Shown piece after piece: positions 7,755 through 16,494 of a stretch of 64,000 nucleotides of DNA. The stretch comes from Pseudomonas batumici (GTDB taxonomy: Bacteria; Pseudomonadota; Gammaproteobacteria; Pseudomonadales; Pseudomonadaceae). Position numbers and translations under genes: made by a program. The notes under the pieces were generated by a model. The model saw only the letters and a program-made list of their open reading frames with translations. It was not told the DNA's origin and made no database searches. The stretch covers positions 124,001 through 188,000 of the forward strand of contig NZ_JXDG01000037.1 in the NCBI RefSeq assembly GCF_000820515.1, in the 5' to 3' direction. Position 1 is the stretch's first letter. Each line of letters starts with the position of its first letter.

Positions 7755-8780
7755 ATGGTCATGCCATCACTGCGCCGTACCCGCCGAAGCCTATTGCCGC
7801 TCGCGACTTTGTCTGTCACCGCTTTCTTCCCACACCTCGCGCTGGCCTGCGCCAGCTGCGGCTGCACCCTCAGTTCCGATTGGGACACGCTCGGTATCAG
7901 CAACTCCTCGGGACTGAAACTGGACCTGCGTTACGACTACCTGAACCAGAACCAGTTGCGCAGCGGTAGCCACAGCATTTCTCCCGGCGCCGCGAGCCAG
8001 ATCTCCAACAACGGCAACCCCCAGGAAGTCGAGAAGTACACGCGCAACGACTACCTGACGATGGGCCTGGACTACAGCTTCAATGCGAGCTGGGGCGTGG
8101 ACCTGCAAGTACCCTATATCTTCCGCAGCCATAGCACCTTGGGCACCGCATCGGATGGTGTCACTCCGGGTGATGGCGGCGGCCAGTACAGCTCGCACAC
8201 CTCCAGTCTCGGCGATATCAAGGTCATCGGTCGTTACCAGGGCTTCACACCGCAGCATAACCTGGGGGTCATGTTCGGCTTGAAACTGCCCACCGGGGCT
8301 CATGACGATACCGCTGCCTCGACCGATCCGACGGCTCCAGGCCCGGTCGCGATCGATCGCGGCCTGCAACCGGGCACCGGGACCACCGACGGCATCCTGG
8401 GGGTCTATTACATGGACACGCTCAACAAGAACTGGGACTACTTCGGCCAGGCCCTGCTGCAGAGGGCGCTGGATTCAAGCGATCACTACCGCCCTGGCGA
8501 TGGAATAAACCTGAATGTCGGTCTGCGCTACATGGGCAACGCCTACGTCATGCCGCAAATCCAGTTGAATGTGCGCCATGTCGAGCGCGATGAGGGCGCC
8601 AATGCCGACACCGTCAGTACCGGCGGCACGCTGGCCTACCTCAGCCCGGGGGTGACGGTGCCGGTCGGCAAGAAGACCTCGCTGTACAGCTTCGTCCAGG
8701 TGCCGGTGTACCAGAATGTCAACGGTGTGCAGCTTGCTCCGCGCTATACCGCGACCATCGGCGCGCGTTACGCGTTCTAG
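7755..8780 (+). CDS. Outer-membrane beta-barrel-like protein with N-terminal CxxCxC
   Basis: A 341-residue exported protein. A signal peptide covers about residues 1-31 (RSLLPLATLSVTAFFPHLALA), and the mature start carries C32-x2-C35-x-C37. The rest is rich in alternating polar and aromatic strands (LDLRYDYLNQNQL, LGVMFGLKLPTG, YTATIGARYAF with a terminal Phe), typical of outer-membrane barrels. Proteins of this type are often annotated loosely as transporters. The start is ATG 7755 or 7761. A TlpA-like thioredoxin follows after 26 bp, which could reduce or oxidise the Cys cluster. No specific substrate can be read from the sequence. Confidence 0.7.
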   Translation: MVMPSLRRTRRSLLPLATLSVTAFFPHLALACASCGCTLSSDWDTLGISNSSGLKLDLRYDYLNQNQLRSGSHSISPGAASQISNNGNPQEVEKYTRNDYLTMGLDYSFNASWGVDLQVPYIFRSHSTLGTASDGVTPGDGGGQYSSHTSSLGDIKVIGRYQGFTPQHNLGVMFGLKLPTGAHDDTAASTDPTAPGPVAIDRGLQPGTGTTDGILGVYYMDTLNKNWDYFGQALLQRALDSSDHYRPGDGINLNVGLRYMGNAYVMPQIQLNVRHVERDEGANADTVSTGGTLAYLSPGVTVPVGKKTSLYSFVQVPVYQNVNGVQLAPRYTATIGARYAF

Positions 8781-8806
8781 TGATCAATGACAGCGAGGGA
8801 AACCCG

Positions 8807-9310
8807 ATGTACGCCAAAAGACGACTGCCATGGCTTGCGCTCTGTTGCAGCCTGGTTTGCCTGCCCACGTGGGCGGTTGATGTGGGTGAGCATGCCCCGG
8901 ATCTGACAGCGAAAACGCTGACTGGCGAGACCTTTGACCTGCAGAAACAGGCCGGCCAGGTGGTGATCGTGAATTTCTGGGCCTCCTGGTGCGAGCCGTG
9001 CCGAGAGGAAATGCCGGCCATGGAAGCCTATTACCAGCAGCACAAAGGCGAGGGGCTGAAGATCATCGCGATCAGCATGGATGAGCCGGAAGACGACGCC
9101 ATGGTGCACAAGGTGATGGCGCGCTATAGCTATCCGGCGGCGTTCCAGCGCGATGCCGACTTCAAGGGATTCGGTCGAGTCTGGCGCATGCCGATGACTT
9201 ACGTCATCGACAGGCATGGCGTGGTGCGCAAGGACGGTAGCGTGGGAGAGCCGAAAATCGATCAGCCGTTGCTGGATCAGTTGGTGACGCCCTTGCTGAC
9301 TGCGCACTGA
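8807..9310 (+). CDS. TlpA/ResA-like periplasmic thioredoxin-fold protein
   Basis: A thiol-disulfide oxidoreductase, 167 aa. A signal peptide covers about residues 1-23, followed by an AhpC/TlpA-type thioredoxin fold with the active site W-C62-E-P-C65 and the cis-Pro region RMPMTYVID. The ATG at 8807 has GCGAGGGA upstream. By analogy with TlpA/ResA it probably acts as a reductant of exported cysteines. The CxxCxC barrel protein and the Cys-rich DUF2946 product of the same module are possible clients; that link is inference. Confidence 0.85.
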   Translation: MYAKRRLPWLALCCSLVCLPTWAVDVGEHAPDLTAKTLTGETFDLQKQAGQVVIVNFWASWCEPCREEMPAMEAYYQQHKGEGLKIIAISMDEPEDDAMVHKVMARYSYPAAFQRDADFKGFGRVWRMPMTYVIDRHGVVRKDGSVGEPKIDQPLLDQLVTPLLTAH

Positions 9311-9357
9311 CAGCGACACCCTCACTCAAGTCTGGCCGAGATTTGTGGCTTGTGGCC

Positions 9358-9505
9358 TGTGGCGAGCGGGCTTGCCCGCGCTGGGGCGCGAAGCGGCCCT
9401 AAAACCTGAGAACTCGGTCTATCAGACAGATCGAGATGACCGGTTTTACGACTGCTTCGCAGCTGAGCGCGGCGGTGCGGCGTTCCGACAAGCCCGCTCG
9501 CCACA
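9358..9505. repeat. REP-like intergenic inverted repeat
   Basis: A perfect 17-bp inverted pair (9358-9374 and 9489-9505, core GGCGAGCGGGCTTG) bounds a 148-bp element. GCGGGCAAGCCCGCTCGCCACA-type ends are scattered through intergenic DNA of fluorescent pseudomonads. The interior contains GAAGCGGCCC and CTGCTTCGCAG, which are also typical. The short open frames across it are not credible genes. Confidence 0.75.
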
Positions 9506-9666
9506 AAATCGTGCTCGGCTTCAGATTTCTTAACTGGCAGGCCTGGTCTGTCTTTTCTTGTCAAGCCAGTTCCGGCGCAAATCAGCAAATTTCATCTTCG
9601 AGGGAAAAGTTTCATCTGAAACAATTTGAATTAAATAAATTCAGGGCCTACCATGCGCGCAAATTC

Positions 9667-9692
9667 GATACCAATTCTCATTAAGATTATCG
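9667..9692. promoter_or_regulatory. Probable Fur box of the iron module
   Basis: On the minus strand this reads GATAATCTTAATGAGAATT, matching 13 of 19 positions of the GATAATGATAATCATTATC consensus. An overlapping 16-base register (AATGAGAATTGGTATC) matches 12 of 16. The site is in an AT-rich stretch (about 9590-9700), 75 bp before the porin start. Iron-repressed expression of the porin-to-FbpC gene run is the natural reading. Confidence 0.7.
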
Positions 9693-9765
9693 TTTTGATC
9701 TGAGCGCCGAGGCCAAAGCTGGTGTGCCGCGTTGCAGCGAGGATCAAGTTCTACTGGAGTCATCG

Positions 9766-11250
9766 ATGCGCGCAACGTCGTACCACCGATCCACACAGCG
9801 TGTTGTCCTGTCGACAGCCCTGGCTTGTTCCGTCGCCTGGCTATGGGTCAATCCCGCTTATGCGGCGCAAGCAGCCGCTGCCGGCAATCCAGCCGTGGCC
9901 ACCGACGAGGTCAACCCCGCCGACCTGCCCGAAGCCGACCTGGCGATCAAGGCTGAGCCGGCCAACCAGTGGACCGGTTTCTGGACGCGGCAGAACATGC
10001 TCGGCGATATCGGCGGGCTGCGTTCGGCCCTCGCAGGTGTTGGCGCGACCCTGGCGCTGACGGAAACCAGCGAATACCTGAACAATGCCAAGGGCGGCTT
10101 GAAGCGCGGCGGGGCCTATGACGGTCTGACCACCATGACGCTGAAGCTCGACACCCTCAAGCTCTTCGGCCTGGCCGGCGGCACCCTCAACATCAGTGGC
10201 GTGAGCATTCACGGGCGCAACCTGAGCTCGGAAAAGCTGGGCACGCTGCAAACCGCCAGCGGCATCGAGGCGAACACCGGTACCCGCCTGTGGGAGGCCT
10301 GGTACCAGCAGAAATTCCTCGACGAGACCCTGGACGTCCGCGCCGGGCAGCAAAGCATCGACCAGGAATTCATGGTCAGCCAGTACGCCAGCACCTTCGT
10401 CAACACCATGTTCGGCTGGCCGGCGGTGCCGTCCTACGACATGCCGGCCGGCGGTCCCGCCTATCCATTGTCCGCATTGGGGATCCGTGTGCGGGTCCAT
10501 CCGACCGATGCGATCACCGTGCTCGCCGGTGTCTACGACGGTAACCCGGCCGGCACCAACGAGGGTGATCCGCAGCGCCAGAACGCCCACGGCACCAACT
10601 TCGACCTGCACACCGGCGCGCTGTACATCGCCGAGCTGCAGTACGGCGTCAACCAGGCCTCGCTGGGCCAGACGGAAACCGCCAACGCCGGCCTGCCGGG
10701 TACCTACAAACTCGGTGCCTGGTACAACACGCAGGACTTCGCCGACCAGCGCTACGGCACCGACAGGCTGTCGCTCGCCGATCCAAACAGCAATGGCAAC
10801 GCGGCCCAGCACTCGGGCAACTACAGCGTGTATGCCGTGGCCGACCAGATGATCTGGCGTAAGGCCCCGGACAGCGCGCGCTCGGTGGGGGTGTTCACCC
10901 GGCTCATGGGCGCTCCGGGTGACCGCAACCTGATCAGCTTCAGTGCCAACGCCGGGATCACCCTGACCGCGCCCTTCGAAGGTCGCGATACCGATACGGT
11001 CAGCCTGGGGATGGGCTACGCCAAGGTCGGCCGCAATGCCGCCGGTTTGGATCTCGATGCTGGCAACCGCATGCGCAACGGCGAAACCTACCTGGAAGCG
11101 ACCTATCAGTACCAACTGACCCCCTGGCTGCAACTGCAGCCGGACATCCAGTACACGCTCAATCCGGGGGCTGGCCAGAACCCGGATGACCCGACGCTGC
11201 GCATGGGCGACACGCTGGTCTGGGGCTTGCGCACCAACATCACCCTCTAG
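9766..11250 (+). CDS. OprB-type carbohydrate-selective porin family protein
   Basis: Outer-membrane porin, 494 aa, with a signal peptide ending near AYAAQA (about residue 30). OprB-family features are the WTGFWTRQNMLGDIGGLRSAL start of the mature barrel, strands such as TLNISGVSIHGRNLS and QQKFLDETLDVRAGQQSIDQEF, and the last strand LVWGLRTNITL. ATG 9766 was chosen because CTGGAGT lies upstream and the signal peptide then begins at the start. A Fur box precedes it and iron-uptake genes follow. So despite the family name, the solute may be an iron chelate (for example a sugar-acid or citrate-type complex); this is inference. Confidence 0.85.
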   Translation: MRATSYHRSTQRVVLSTALACSVAWLWVNPAYAAQAAAAGNPAVATDEVNPADLPEADLAIKAEPANQWTGFWTRQNMLGDIGGLRSALAGVGATLALTETSEYLNNAKGGLKRGGAYDGLTTMTLKLDTLKLFGLAGGTLNISGVSIHGRNLSSEKLGTLQTASGIEANTGTRLWEAWYQQKFLDETLDVRAGQQSIDQEFMVSQYASTFVNTMFGWPAVPSYDMPAGGPAYPLSALGIRVRVHPTDAITVLAGVYDGNPAGTNEGDPQRQNAHGTNFDLHTGALYIAELQYGVNQASLGQTETANAGLPGTYKLGAWYNTQDFADQRYGTDRLSLADPNSNGNAAQHSGNYSVYAVADQMIWRKAPDSARSVGVFTRLMGAPGDRNLISFSANAGITLTAPFEGRDTDTVSLGMGYAKVGRNAAGLDLDAGNRMRNGETYLEATYQYQLTPWLQLQPDIQYTLNPGAGQNPDDPTLRMGDTLVWGLRTNITL

Positions 11251-11261
11251 AGCGGGGGATG

Positions 11262-11288
11262 GCCGGGCGGTTTTCCCTCGCCTGGCCG
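11262..11288. promoter_or_regulatory. Intercistronic hairpin after the porin gene
   Basis: GGCCGGGCG and CGCCTGGCC pair in 8 of 9 positions around a GTTTTCCCT loop, beginning 12 bp after the porin stop. No T run follows, so it more probably protects the porin mRNA 3' end than ends transcription. Confidence 0.45.
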
Positions 11289-11360
11289 CAGCAACCCGCC
11301 TTGTTTGATTTCGGCCCTGCCTGACAGGGTCTGTCGACTTCGAGAAACCAGGAGTATTGC

Positions 11361-12500
11361 ATGACGTATTCGAGCCTGCCGCCCCTGCGCCAGGGCCTGG
11401 TGGCCCTGGCCACGCTATTGACCTTCAGCGTCGTCCTGCCGGCACACGCCGATGAGCCCCAGGGCTTCTTGCCGAACATCCACAAGCACCTCACCTTGAC
11501 GTCCACGGTTCCGGACAATGGCGACCAGAACCCGTACGCCATTGCCGTGGCACCGGTGTCCGCCGGGAAAATCCAGAAGGATGACGTACTGGTCGACAAC
11601 TTCAACAACGCGGCCAACCTGCAGGGTGTCGGCAGCACCATTGTCGACTACAACCCGACCACCAAGCAGATGTCGTTGTTTGCCCAACTACCCCATGACC
11701 TGCCCGGATGCCCGGGGGGCGTGGGCCTCAGTACCGCGATGACCATGCTCAAGAGCGGCTGGGTGATCGTCGGCAGTACCCCGAGCAATGACGGGACCAC
11801 CGACACCAAGGGCGCGGGTTGCCTGGTGGTGCTGGACCCGAACGGCAAGGTCGCCGATGTCTGGTCCGGTCCGAACATCAACGACCCCTGGGGCAACATG
11901 GCCGTCATCGACAACGGTTCCACCGCGACGCTGTTCGTCAGCAATGCGGGCTTTGGTGTCGGCAGCGCGAAAGGGACGCCACCGGTGATGATCCAGTCCA
12001 CGGTACTGCGCCTGGACCTGACCATTCCGGAAGGCAAGCCACCGGTGATCAACAGCCAGACCGTCGTCGGCAGCGGCTTCAGCGCACAGGCTGACAAAGG
12101 TGTGTTTCTCGTCGGGCCGACCGGCCTGGCGATGGGCAAGGACGACAAGTTGTACGTCTCCGATACGCTCGCCAACCGCATCAGCGAAATCTGGGATGCC
12201 ACGACCCGTACCACCAGCGCGGGTGTCGGCCGCACGCTGACCAAGGACGGGATGTTGCTGCGTCCGCTGGCGCTGGCCACTGCGCCCAACGGTCATCTGC
12301 TGACCACCAATGGCTTGAACGGCAAGGTCGTGGAGATCGATCCACAGACCGGCAAGCAGCTCTATGCCCAGTGGATCGACGCCAACAAGGCCCAGGTCCC
12401 GCCTGGTAACGGCGATCTGTTCGGCCTTGCCATGACCCCCAGCGGTGACGGTTTCTACTACGTGGAAGACGACGTGAACATGCTGGTGCTGGCCAAATGA
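11361..12500 (+). CDS. Secreted NHL/SMP-30-like beta-propeller protein
   Basis: A 379-residue protein with a clear signal peptide (residues 1-30, ending AHADEP). The repeated blocks of strand-rich sequence with GLAMGKDDKLYVSDTLANRISEI, PLALATAPNGHLLTTNGLNGKVVEID and LFGLAMTPSGDGFYYVEDD resemble NHL-repeat/SMP-30 beta-propellers. Such folds are known in lactonases and in non-enzymatic binding proteins; no catalytic residues can be assigned here. Its ATGA overlap with the peroxidase gene at 12497 implies translational coupling and a joint role in the periplasm. Fur control is inferred from the upstream box. Confidence 0.75.
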   Translation: MTYSSLPPLRQGLVALATLLTFSVVLPAHADEPQGFLPNIHKHLTLTSTVPDNGDQNPYAIAVAPVSAGKIQKDDVLVDNFNNAANLQGVGSTIVDYNPTTKQMSLFAQLPHDLPGCPGGVGLSTAMTMLKSGWVIVGSTPSNDGTTDTKGAGCLVVLDPNGKVADVWSGPNINDPWGNMAVIDNGSTATLFVSNAGFGVGSAKGTPPVMIQSTVLRLDLTIPEGKPPVINSQTVVGSGFSAQADKGVFLVGPTGLAMGKDDKLYVSDTLANRISEIWDATTRTTSAGVGRTLTKDGMLLRPLALATAPNGHLLTTNGLNGKVVEIDPQTGKQLYAQWIDANKAQVPPGNGDLFGLAMTPSGDGFYYVEDDVNMLVLAK

Positions 12501-13801
12501 ACAGACACGACGACAGTGCTCCCGGCCTGTCCCGACGGCGTTTCCTCGGTGCCGCCAGCAGCCTGGCGGTTGCCGCGGGCGTGATCGGCACAGGCGGTGC
12601 GGTCGCCGCCGAAAGCCTGGCCAAGCCCCGTGCCGCTGCCCGGGCGATGTCCGGGGTCGAGCCGTTCTATGGCGTGCACCAGGGCGGAATCGTGACGGCG
12701 CAGCAGACGCACTCGCTGTTTGCCGCGTTCGATCTGGAAACCACCGCGCGGGCGGACGTGATCGCGCTGCTCAAGCGCTGGACCGTGGCGGCCAACCGCC
12801 TGAGCCGTGGCGAGACCGCGCGGCCGCTGACTGCGCCCAAGGATGCCGCGCCACTGGATGGCGGTTCGGCGGAGGGCCTGAAGGCCGCTCGCCTGACCGT
12901 GACCTTTGGCTTCGGCCCGGGGCTGTTCATCAGCGACGGCAAGGACCGCTATGGCCTCGCCTCGCGGCGCCCGGAGGCCTTGGTCGACCTGCCGAAATTC
13001 AATGGCGACCAACTGGTGGCCGAGAAGTGCGGCGGCGACCTGAGCATCCAGGTCTGTGCCGACGATCCGCAGGTGGCTTTCCATGCTTTGCGCGAACTGC
13101 TCGCCCTGGCGGACGGCGTGGCCCTGATCAAGTGGATGCAATCCGGCTTCACCAGCCCGCCGGCCGACGGCGGTACCGCGCGCAACCTGATGGGGTTCAA
13201 GGACGGCACCAACAATCCGTCCACCCGCAGCAGCGAAACGATGAACAAGGTGGTCTGGGTCGGTGACGAAGGCGGCTGGATGAAGGAGGGCTCCTACCTT
13301 GTAGTGCGCCGCATCCGTATCTCGCTTGAGCACTGGGACAAGACGGAGCTGGGCTTTCAGGAGGAGGTGGTGGGCCGCTACAAAGCCAACGGCGCACCGC
13401 TGGGCAAGGCCCACGAATCCGATCCGCTGGATCTTGAAGCCGTGGACAAGGAGGGCAACCCGGTCATCCCGGACAATGCCCATGCGCGCCTGTCGGCCGC
13501 CGCCGAAAACGACGGCGCGCAGATCCTGCGACGCGCCTACTCCTACAACGACGGCGTGGGTTTTTATGCCGAGCGCTGGCCGCCATGGCGCCAGGGCATG
13601 ATGCTCGATGCCGGGTTGTTCTTCGTGGCTTACCAGCGCGACCCGCGCAGCGGCTTTATCAAGATCAACAAGAAACTGGCCACCCAGGACATCATGAACC
13701 AGTTCACCACCCATGTGGGGAGCGCGATCTTTGCCTGCCCACCAGGTGCCAGCGAGGGTTCGTTCATCGGTGCCGGGTTGTTCGAAGGGCTCGACAGCTA
13801 A
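12497..13801 (+). CDS. Tat-exported Dyp-type haem peroxidase (EfeB-like)
   Basis: DyP-family peroxidase of 434 aa. The N terminus has a twin-arginine signal (SRRRFLGAASSLAVAAGVIG), so the folded haem protein is exported through Tat. The GxxDG motif is present as GFKDG near residue 236, and the family-typical ILRRAYSYNDG and GLFFVAYQRDPR segments follow. EfeB in Escherichia coli has the same Tat/DyP layout and works with the EfeUO ferrous uptake system. Here the partner is a ferric FbpABC-type transporter, encoded directly downstream, and no EfeU/EfeO is seen. A role in iron release, oxidation or haem handling is likely but unproven. Confidence 0.9.
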   Translation: MNRHDDSAPGLSRRRFLGAASSLAVAAGVIGTGGAVAAESLAKPRAAARAMSGVEPFYGVHQGGIVTAQQTHSLFAAFDLETTARADVIALLKRWTVAANRLSRGETARPLTAPKDAAPLDGGSAEGLKAARLTVTFGFGPGLFISDGKDRYGLASRRPEALVDLPKFNGDQLVAEKCGGDLSIQVCADDPQVAFHALRELLALADGVALIKWMQSGFTSPPADGGTARNLMGFKDGTNNPSTRSSETMNKVVWVGDEGGWMKEGSYLVVRRIRISLEHWDKTELGFQEEVVGRYKANGAPLGKAHESDPLDLEAVDKEGNPVIPDNAHARLSAAAENDGAQILRRAYSYNDGVGFYAERWPPWRQGMMLDAGLFFVAYQRDPRSGFIKINKKLATQDIMNQFTTHVGSAIFACPPGASEGSFIGAGLFEGLDS

Positions 13802-13816
13802 GGGCTGTCGAGCAGG

Positions 13817-13839
13817 GCGCATCCCTCGAGGGGATGCGC
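13817..13839. promoter_or_regulatory. Intercistronic stem-loop before the ferric-binding-protein gene
   Basis: GCGCATCCC (13817-13825) and GGGATGCGC (13831-13839) form a perfect 9-bp stem, flanked by AGGG/CCCT that could extend it. No T tract follows. Placed between the peroxidase and the binding-protein gene, it could set differential mRNA stability and so higher binding-protein levels. Confidence 0.5.
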
Positions 13840-13879
13840 TCCCTGGGCTGTAATCATCGCTGTATCCGGAGTATTGCGA

Positions 13880-14905
13880 ATGTCTTTCAAGGTTTTTAAC
13901 AACAGGTTGCCGCGCACCTTCCAATTCGCGTGCCTGGCCGCCGCGCTGCTGACTGGCGGTGTTTCCCAGGCGGCCTCACTGACCCTGTACAGTGCCCAGC
14001 ACGAGCAGACCGTCAATCTGCTGGTCAAGGATTTCGAAAAACAGACCGGCATCTCGGTAAAAGTGCGCACCGGCGAAGGGCCGGAACTGGCGGCGCAACT
14101 GTTGGCCGAAGGAAGTGCCTCGCCCGCGGATGTGTATTTCACCTCTAACTCCCCTGAGCTGATGTTGCTGGAAGAGAAGGGCGTGCTGGAGAAAGTGCAG
14201 CCGTCCACCTTGTCCACTATCCCGGCTCGCTACAATTCGCCGAGCGGCGACTGGGTCGGCGTGGTGGCACGGGAGAACGTGCTGATCTACAACACCAAGC
14301 TGAGCAAGCCTGGCGAATTGCCGAGCTCGCTGCTCGACCTGGCCGACCCGGCCTGGAAAGGCAAGCTGGCCATTGCTCCCGCCGATGGCGATTTCCTGCC
14401 GCTGGTCAGCGCGGTGCTGGCGATGAAGGGCGAAGCCGCCACCCTGCAGTGGCTGAAGGGCCTGCGTAGCAACTCGCAGATCTTCAACGACAACGAAGGC
14501 GTGACCGCCGCCGTCAACCGGGGCGCGGTCGCTACTGGCATCATCAATAACTACTACTGGGCCCGCCTGCATACCGAACTGGGCGACAAGGGCACGCACA
14601 GTGCGCTTTATCACTTTGCCAACGGTGATGTCGGCGGTCTGATCAACGTCTCGGGCGCCGCTGTCCTGAAGACCACGCACAACCAGGACGCTTCCCATCA
14701 GTTCCTCGCCTATCTGACCGGCGAGAGCGCTCAACAACTGATGGCACAGAGCAAGGTGACCTACGAGTATCCGCTGCGCGCAGGCGTGGCTCCTGATCCT
14801 CTGCTCACGCCGTTCAGCCAGCTTGCACCGCCAGCGCTGGATATGAAAACGCTGGGTGACGATAGCCACGCGGTCAAGTTGCTGCGCCAGGCCGGCCTGC
14901 TGTAA
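13880..14905 (+). CDS. Periplasmic ferric-iron-binding protein (FbpA/FutA-like)
   Basis: Solute-binding protein of an iron(III) ABC transporter, 341 aa. A signal peptide (about residues 1-27, ending VSQAA) precedes LTLYSAQHEQTVNLLVKDFEKQTGI, the usual start of FbpA-type proteins. The INNYYWARLH segment carries the paired tyrosines that bind Fe(III) in this family. The open frame allows TTG 13874, but ATG 13880 is preferred. The permease gene begins at the base after its stop codon, so the three transporter genes are one operon. It belongs to the Fur-headed module. Confidence 0.9.
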   Translation: MSFKVFNNRLPRTFQFACLAAALLTGGVSQAASLTLYSAQHEQTVNLLVKDFEKQTGISVKVRTGEGPELAAQLLAEGSASPADVYFTSNSPELMLLEEKGVLEKVQPSTLSTIPARYNSPSGDWVGVVARENVLIYNTKLSKPGELPSSLLDLADPAWKGKLAIAPADGDFLPLVSAVLAMKGEAATLQWLKGLRSNSQIFNDNEGVTAAVNRGAVATGIINNYYWARLHTELGDKGTHSALYHFANGDVGGLINVSGAAVLKTTHNQDASHQFLAYLTGESAQQLMAQSKVTYEYPLRAGVAPDPLLTPFSQLAPPALDMKTLGDDSHAVKLLRQAGLL

Positions 14906-16486
14906 ATGGCCAACCTGACCGTTGCGGTCAAGTCCGGACGGCGTACACCGTTCGGACTTCTGGTGGTCTGTGTCGGTGTGGCGCTGCTGGTGCTGGTGCC
15001 ATTGGCCTTCACACTGAAGCAGGCGGCCGGCTTCGGCTACGATGACGCGATCGAGTTGTTGTTCCGGCCGATTGTCGGCGAACTGGCGGTCAATACCTTG
15101 CTCATTGTCGCTATGGCCACATTCACCTCGGCGTTGATAGGCACAGCGGTGGCCTGGTTCGTCGAGCGGACAGATCTGCCAGGTCGAGGTGTCTGGGCGG
15201 TGCTCGCGGCTGTGCCGCTGGCGGTGCCACCCTTTATCACCAGCTATGCCTGGGTCTCCTTGAGCCTGTCGTTGCAGGACTTCGCCGGTGCCTTGCTGGT
15301 GGTCACCACCGCCTACTTTCCGCTGGTTTACCTGCCGGTATCCGCGGCGCTCAGGGGCATGGACCCGGCTTTGGAGGAAACCGCCCGTTCCCTCGGGCTG
15401 GGGCCGTGGCGCTGCTTCTTTCGCGTGGTGCTGCCGCAGCTCAAGCCCGCGCTGCTGGGCGGGGTCCTGCTGGTGGCGCTCAGTGTGCTGTCCGAGTTTG
15501 GCGCATTCGCGCTCTTGCGCTTTCGCACCTTCACCACCGAGATCTACGCCGAATATCGCGCCAGCTTCGACGGCTCCGGTGCGGCGTTGCTCGCCTGCGT
15601 CCTGGTGCTGTTGTGCCTGATGTGCCTGGTGGCGGAATTCAAGGTGCGCGGGCTCACGCGCTATGACCGGCTCGACCGTGGCACACGCCGAGCGGCCACT
15701 CGTTACGGACTGGGCAGGGCGAAATGGCTGGTATGGGGTGGGTTTGCCGGTTTGACGACGACCACCCTGGGCGTTCCCCTGGGCATGATCGGCTATTGGC
15801 TGCTGCAGCACAGCGAGGCCGCCGTGACGCCGGTTGAAGTGTCGCTGGAGCGATTGATCAGTACCACCTGTGCATCCCTCGGGTTTGGTTTGGCCGGAGC
15901 GCTGCTCACCACCGTGCTTGCCTTGCCGCTGGGCTTCCTGTTGGCGCGCTATCCAGGCCGTATCAGCACCTTGCTGGAGCGTATTGCTTATCTGGGGCAG
16001 GGCGTCCCTGGAATCGTGATCGCCTTGGCGGTGATTTCGATCTCGATCCGGTTCATTCAACCGCTTTACCAGAGCACGGCCTTGTTGCTGCTCACCTATT
16101 CGATCCTGTTCTTGCCGCTGGCCCTGGTGGGGGTGCACGCCACCCTGGGGCAGATCGAACCCCGTCTCGAGGACACTGCTCGTTCGTTGGGCCTGCGCTG
16201 GTGGCAAACGGCATGGCGGGTGATCTTGCCGCTGGCCGGGCCTGGCATCGGTGCCGCGGCCTCGATGGTGTTCATCACCATCGTCACGGAACTGACCGCC
16301 ACCTTGTTGCTGTCGCCCATCGGTACCCAGACCCTGGCCACCCAGGTCTGGGTCGATACCTCGGCACTGGCCTTTGCCGCCGCTGCGCCGTATGCCGCCA
16401 TGCTGGTGGGTATTTCGCTGTTTTCCACCTGGCTGCTGATGTCGTTGTTCGGCAAATCGGCAGTGCTGGGTAGCTTCCAACCATAG
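14906..16486 (+). CDS. Ferric-iron ABC transporter permease (FbpB-like)
   Basis: Inner-membrane permease of 526 aa with about twelve hydrophobic segments. It has two internally duplicated EAA-type loops: ALEETARSLGLGPWRCFFRV near residue 155 and RLEDTARSLGLRWWQTAWRV near residue 422. A single-chain double permease of this sort is characteristic of FbpB/SfuB. The ATG directly follows the TAA of the binding-protein gene, and the ATPase gene follows after 8 bp. Confidence 0.92.
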   Translation: MANLTVAVKSGRRTPFGLLVVCVGVALLVLVPLAFTLKQAAGFGYDDAIELLFRPIVGELAVNTLLIVAMATFTSALIGTAVAWFVERTDLPGRGVWAVLAAVPLAVPPFITSYAWVSLSLSLQDFAGALLVVTTAYFPLVYLPVSAALRGMDPALEETARSLGLGPWRCFFRVVLPQLKPALLGGVLLVALSVLSEFGAFALLRFRTFTTEIYAEYRASFDGSGAALLACVLVLLCLMCLVAEFKVRGLTRYDRLDRGTRRAATRYGLGRAKWLVWGGFAGLTTTTLGVPLGMIGYWLLQHSEAAVTPVEVSLERLISTTCASLGFGLAGALLTTVLALPLGFLLARYPGRISTLLERIAYLGQGVPGIVIALAVISISIRFIQPLYQSTALLLLTYSILFLPLALVGVHATLGQIEPRLEDTARSLGLRWWQTAWRVILPLAGPGIGAAASMVFITIVTELTATLLLSPIGTQTLATQVWVDTSALAFAAAAPYAAMLVGISLFSTWLLMSLFGKSAVLGSFQP

Positions 16487-16494
16487 GTATCGAC

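Noticed and set aside
9345..9533. Open frames across the REP-like element
   Set aside because: They are produced by the repeat itself and lack a start context.
13976..16480. 834-codon minus-strand frame antisense to the iron permease genes
   Set aside because: His/Gln/Arg-rich composition of a codon-bias shadow in high-GC DNA; the plus-strand genes are unmistakable.
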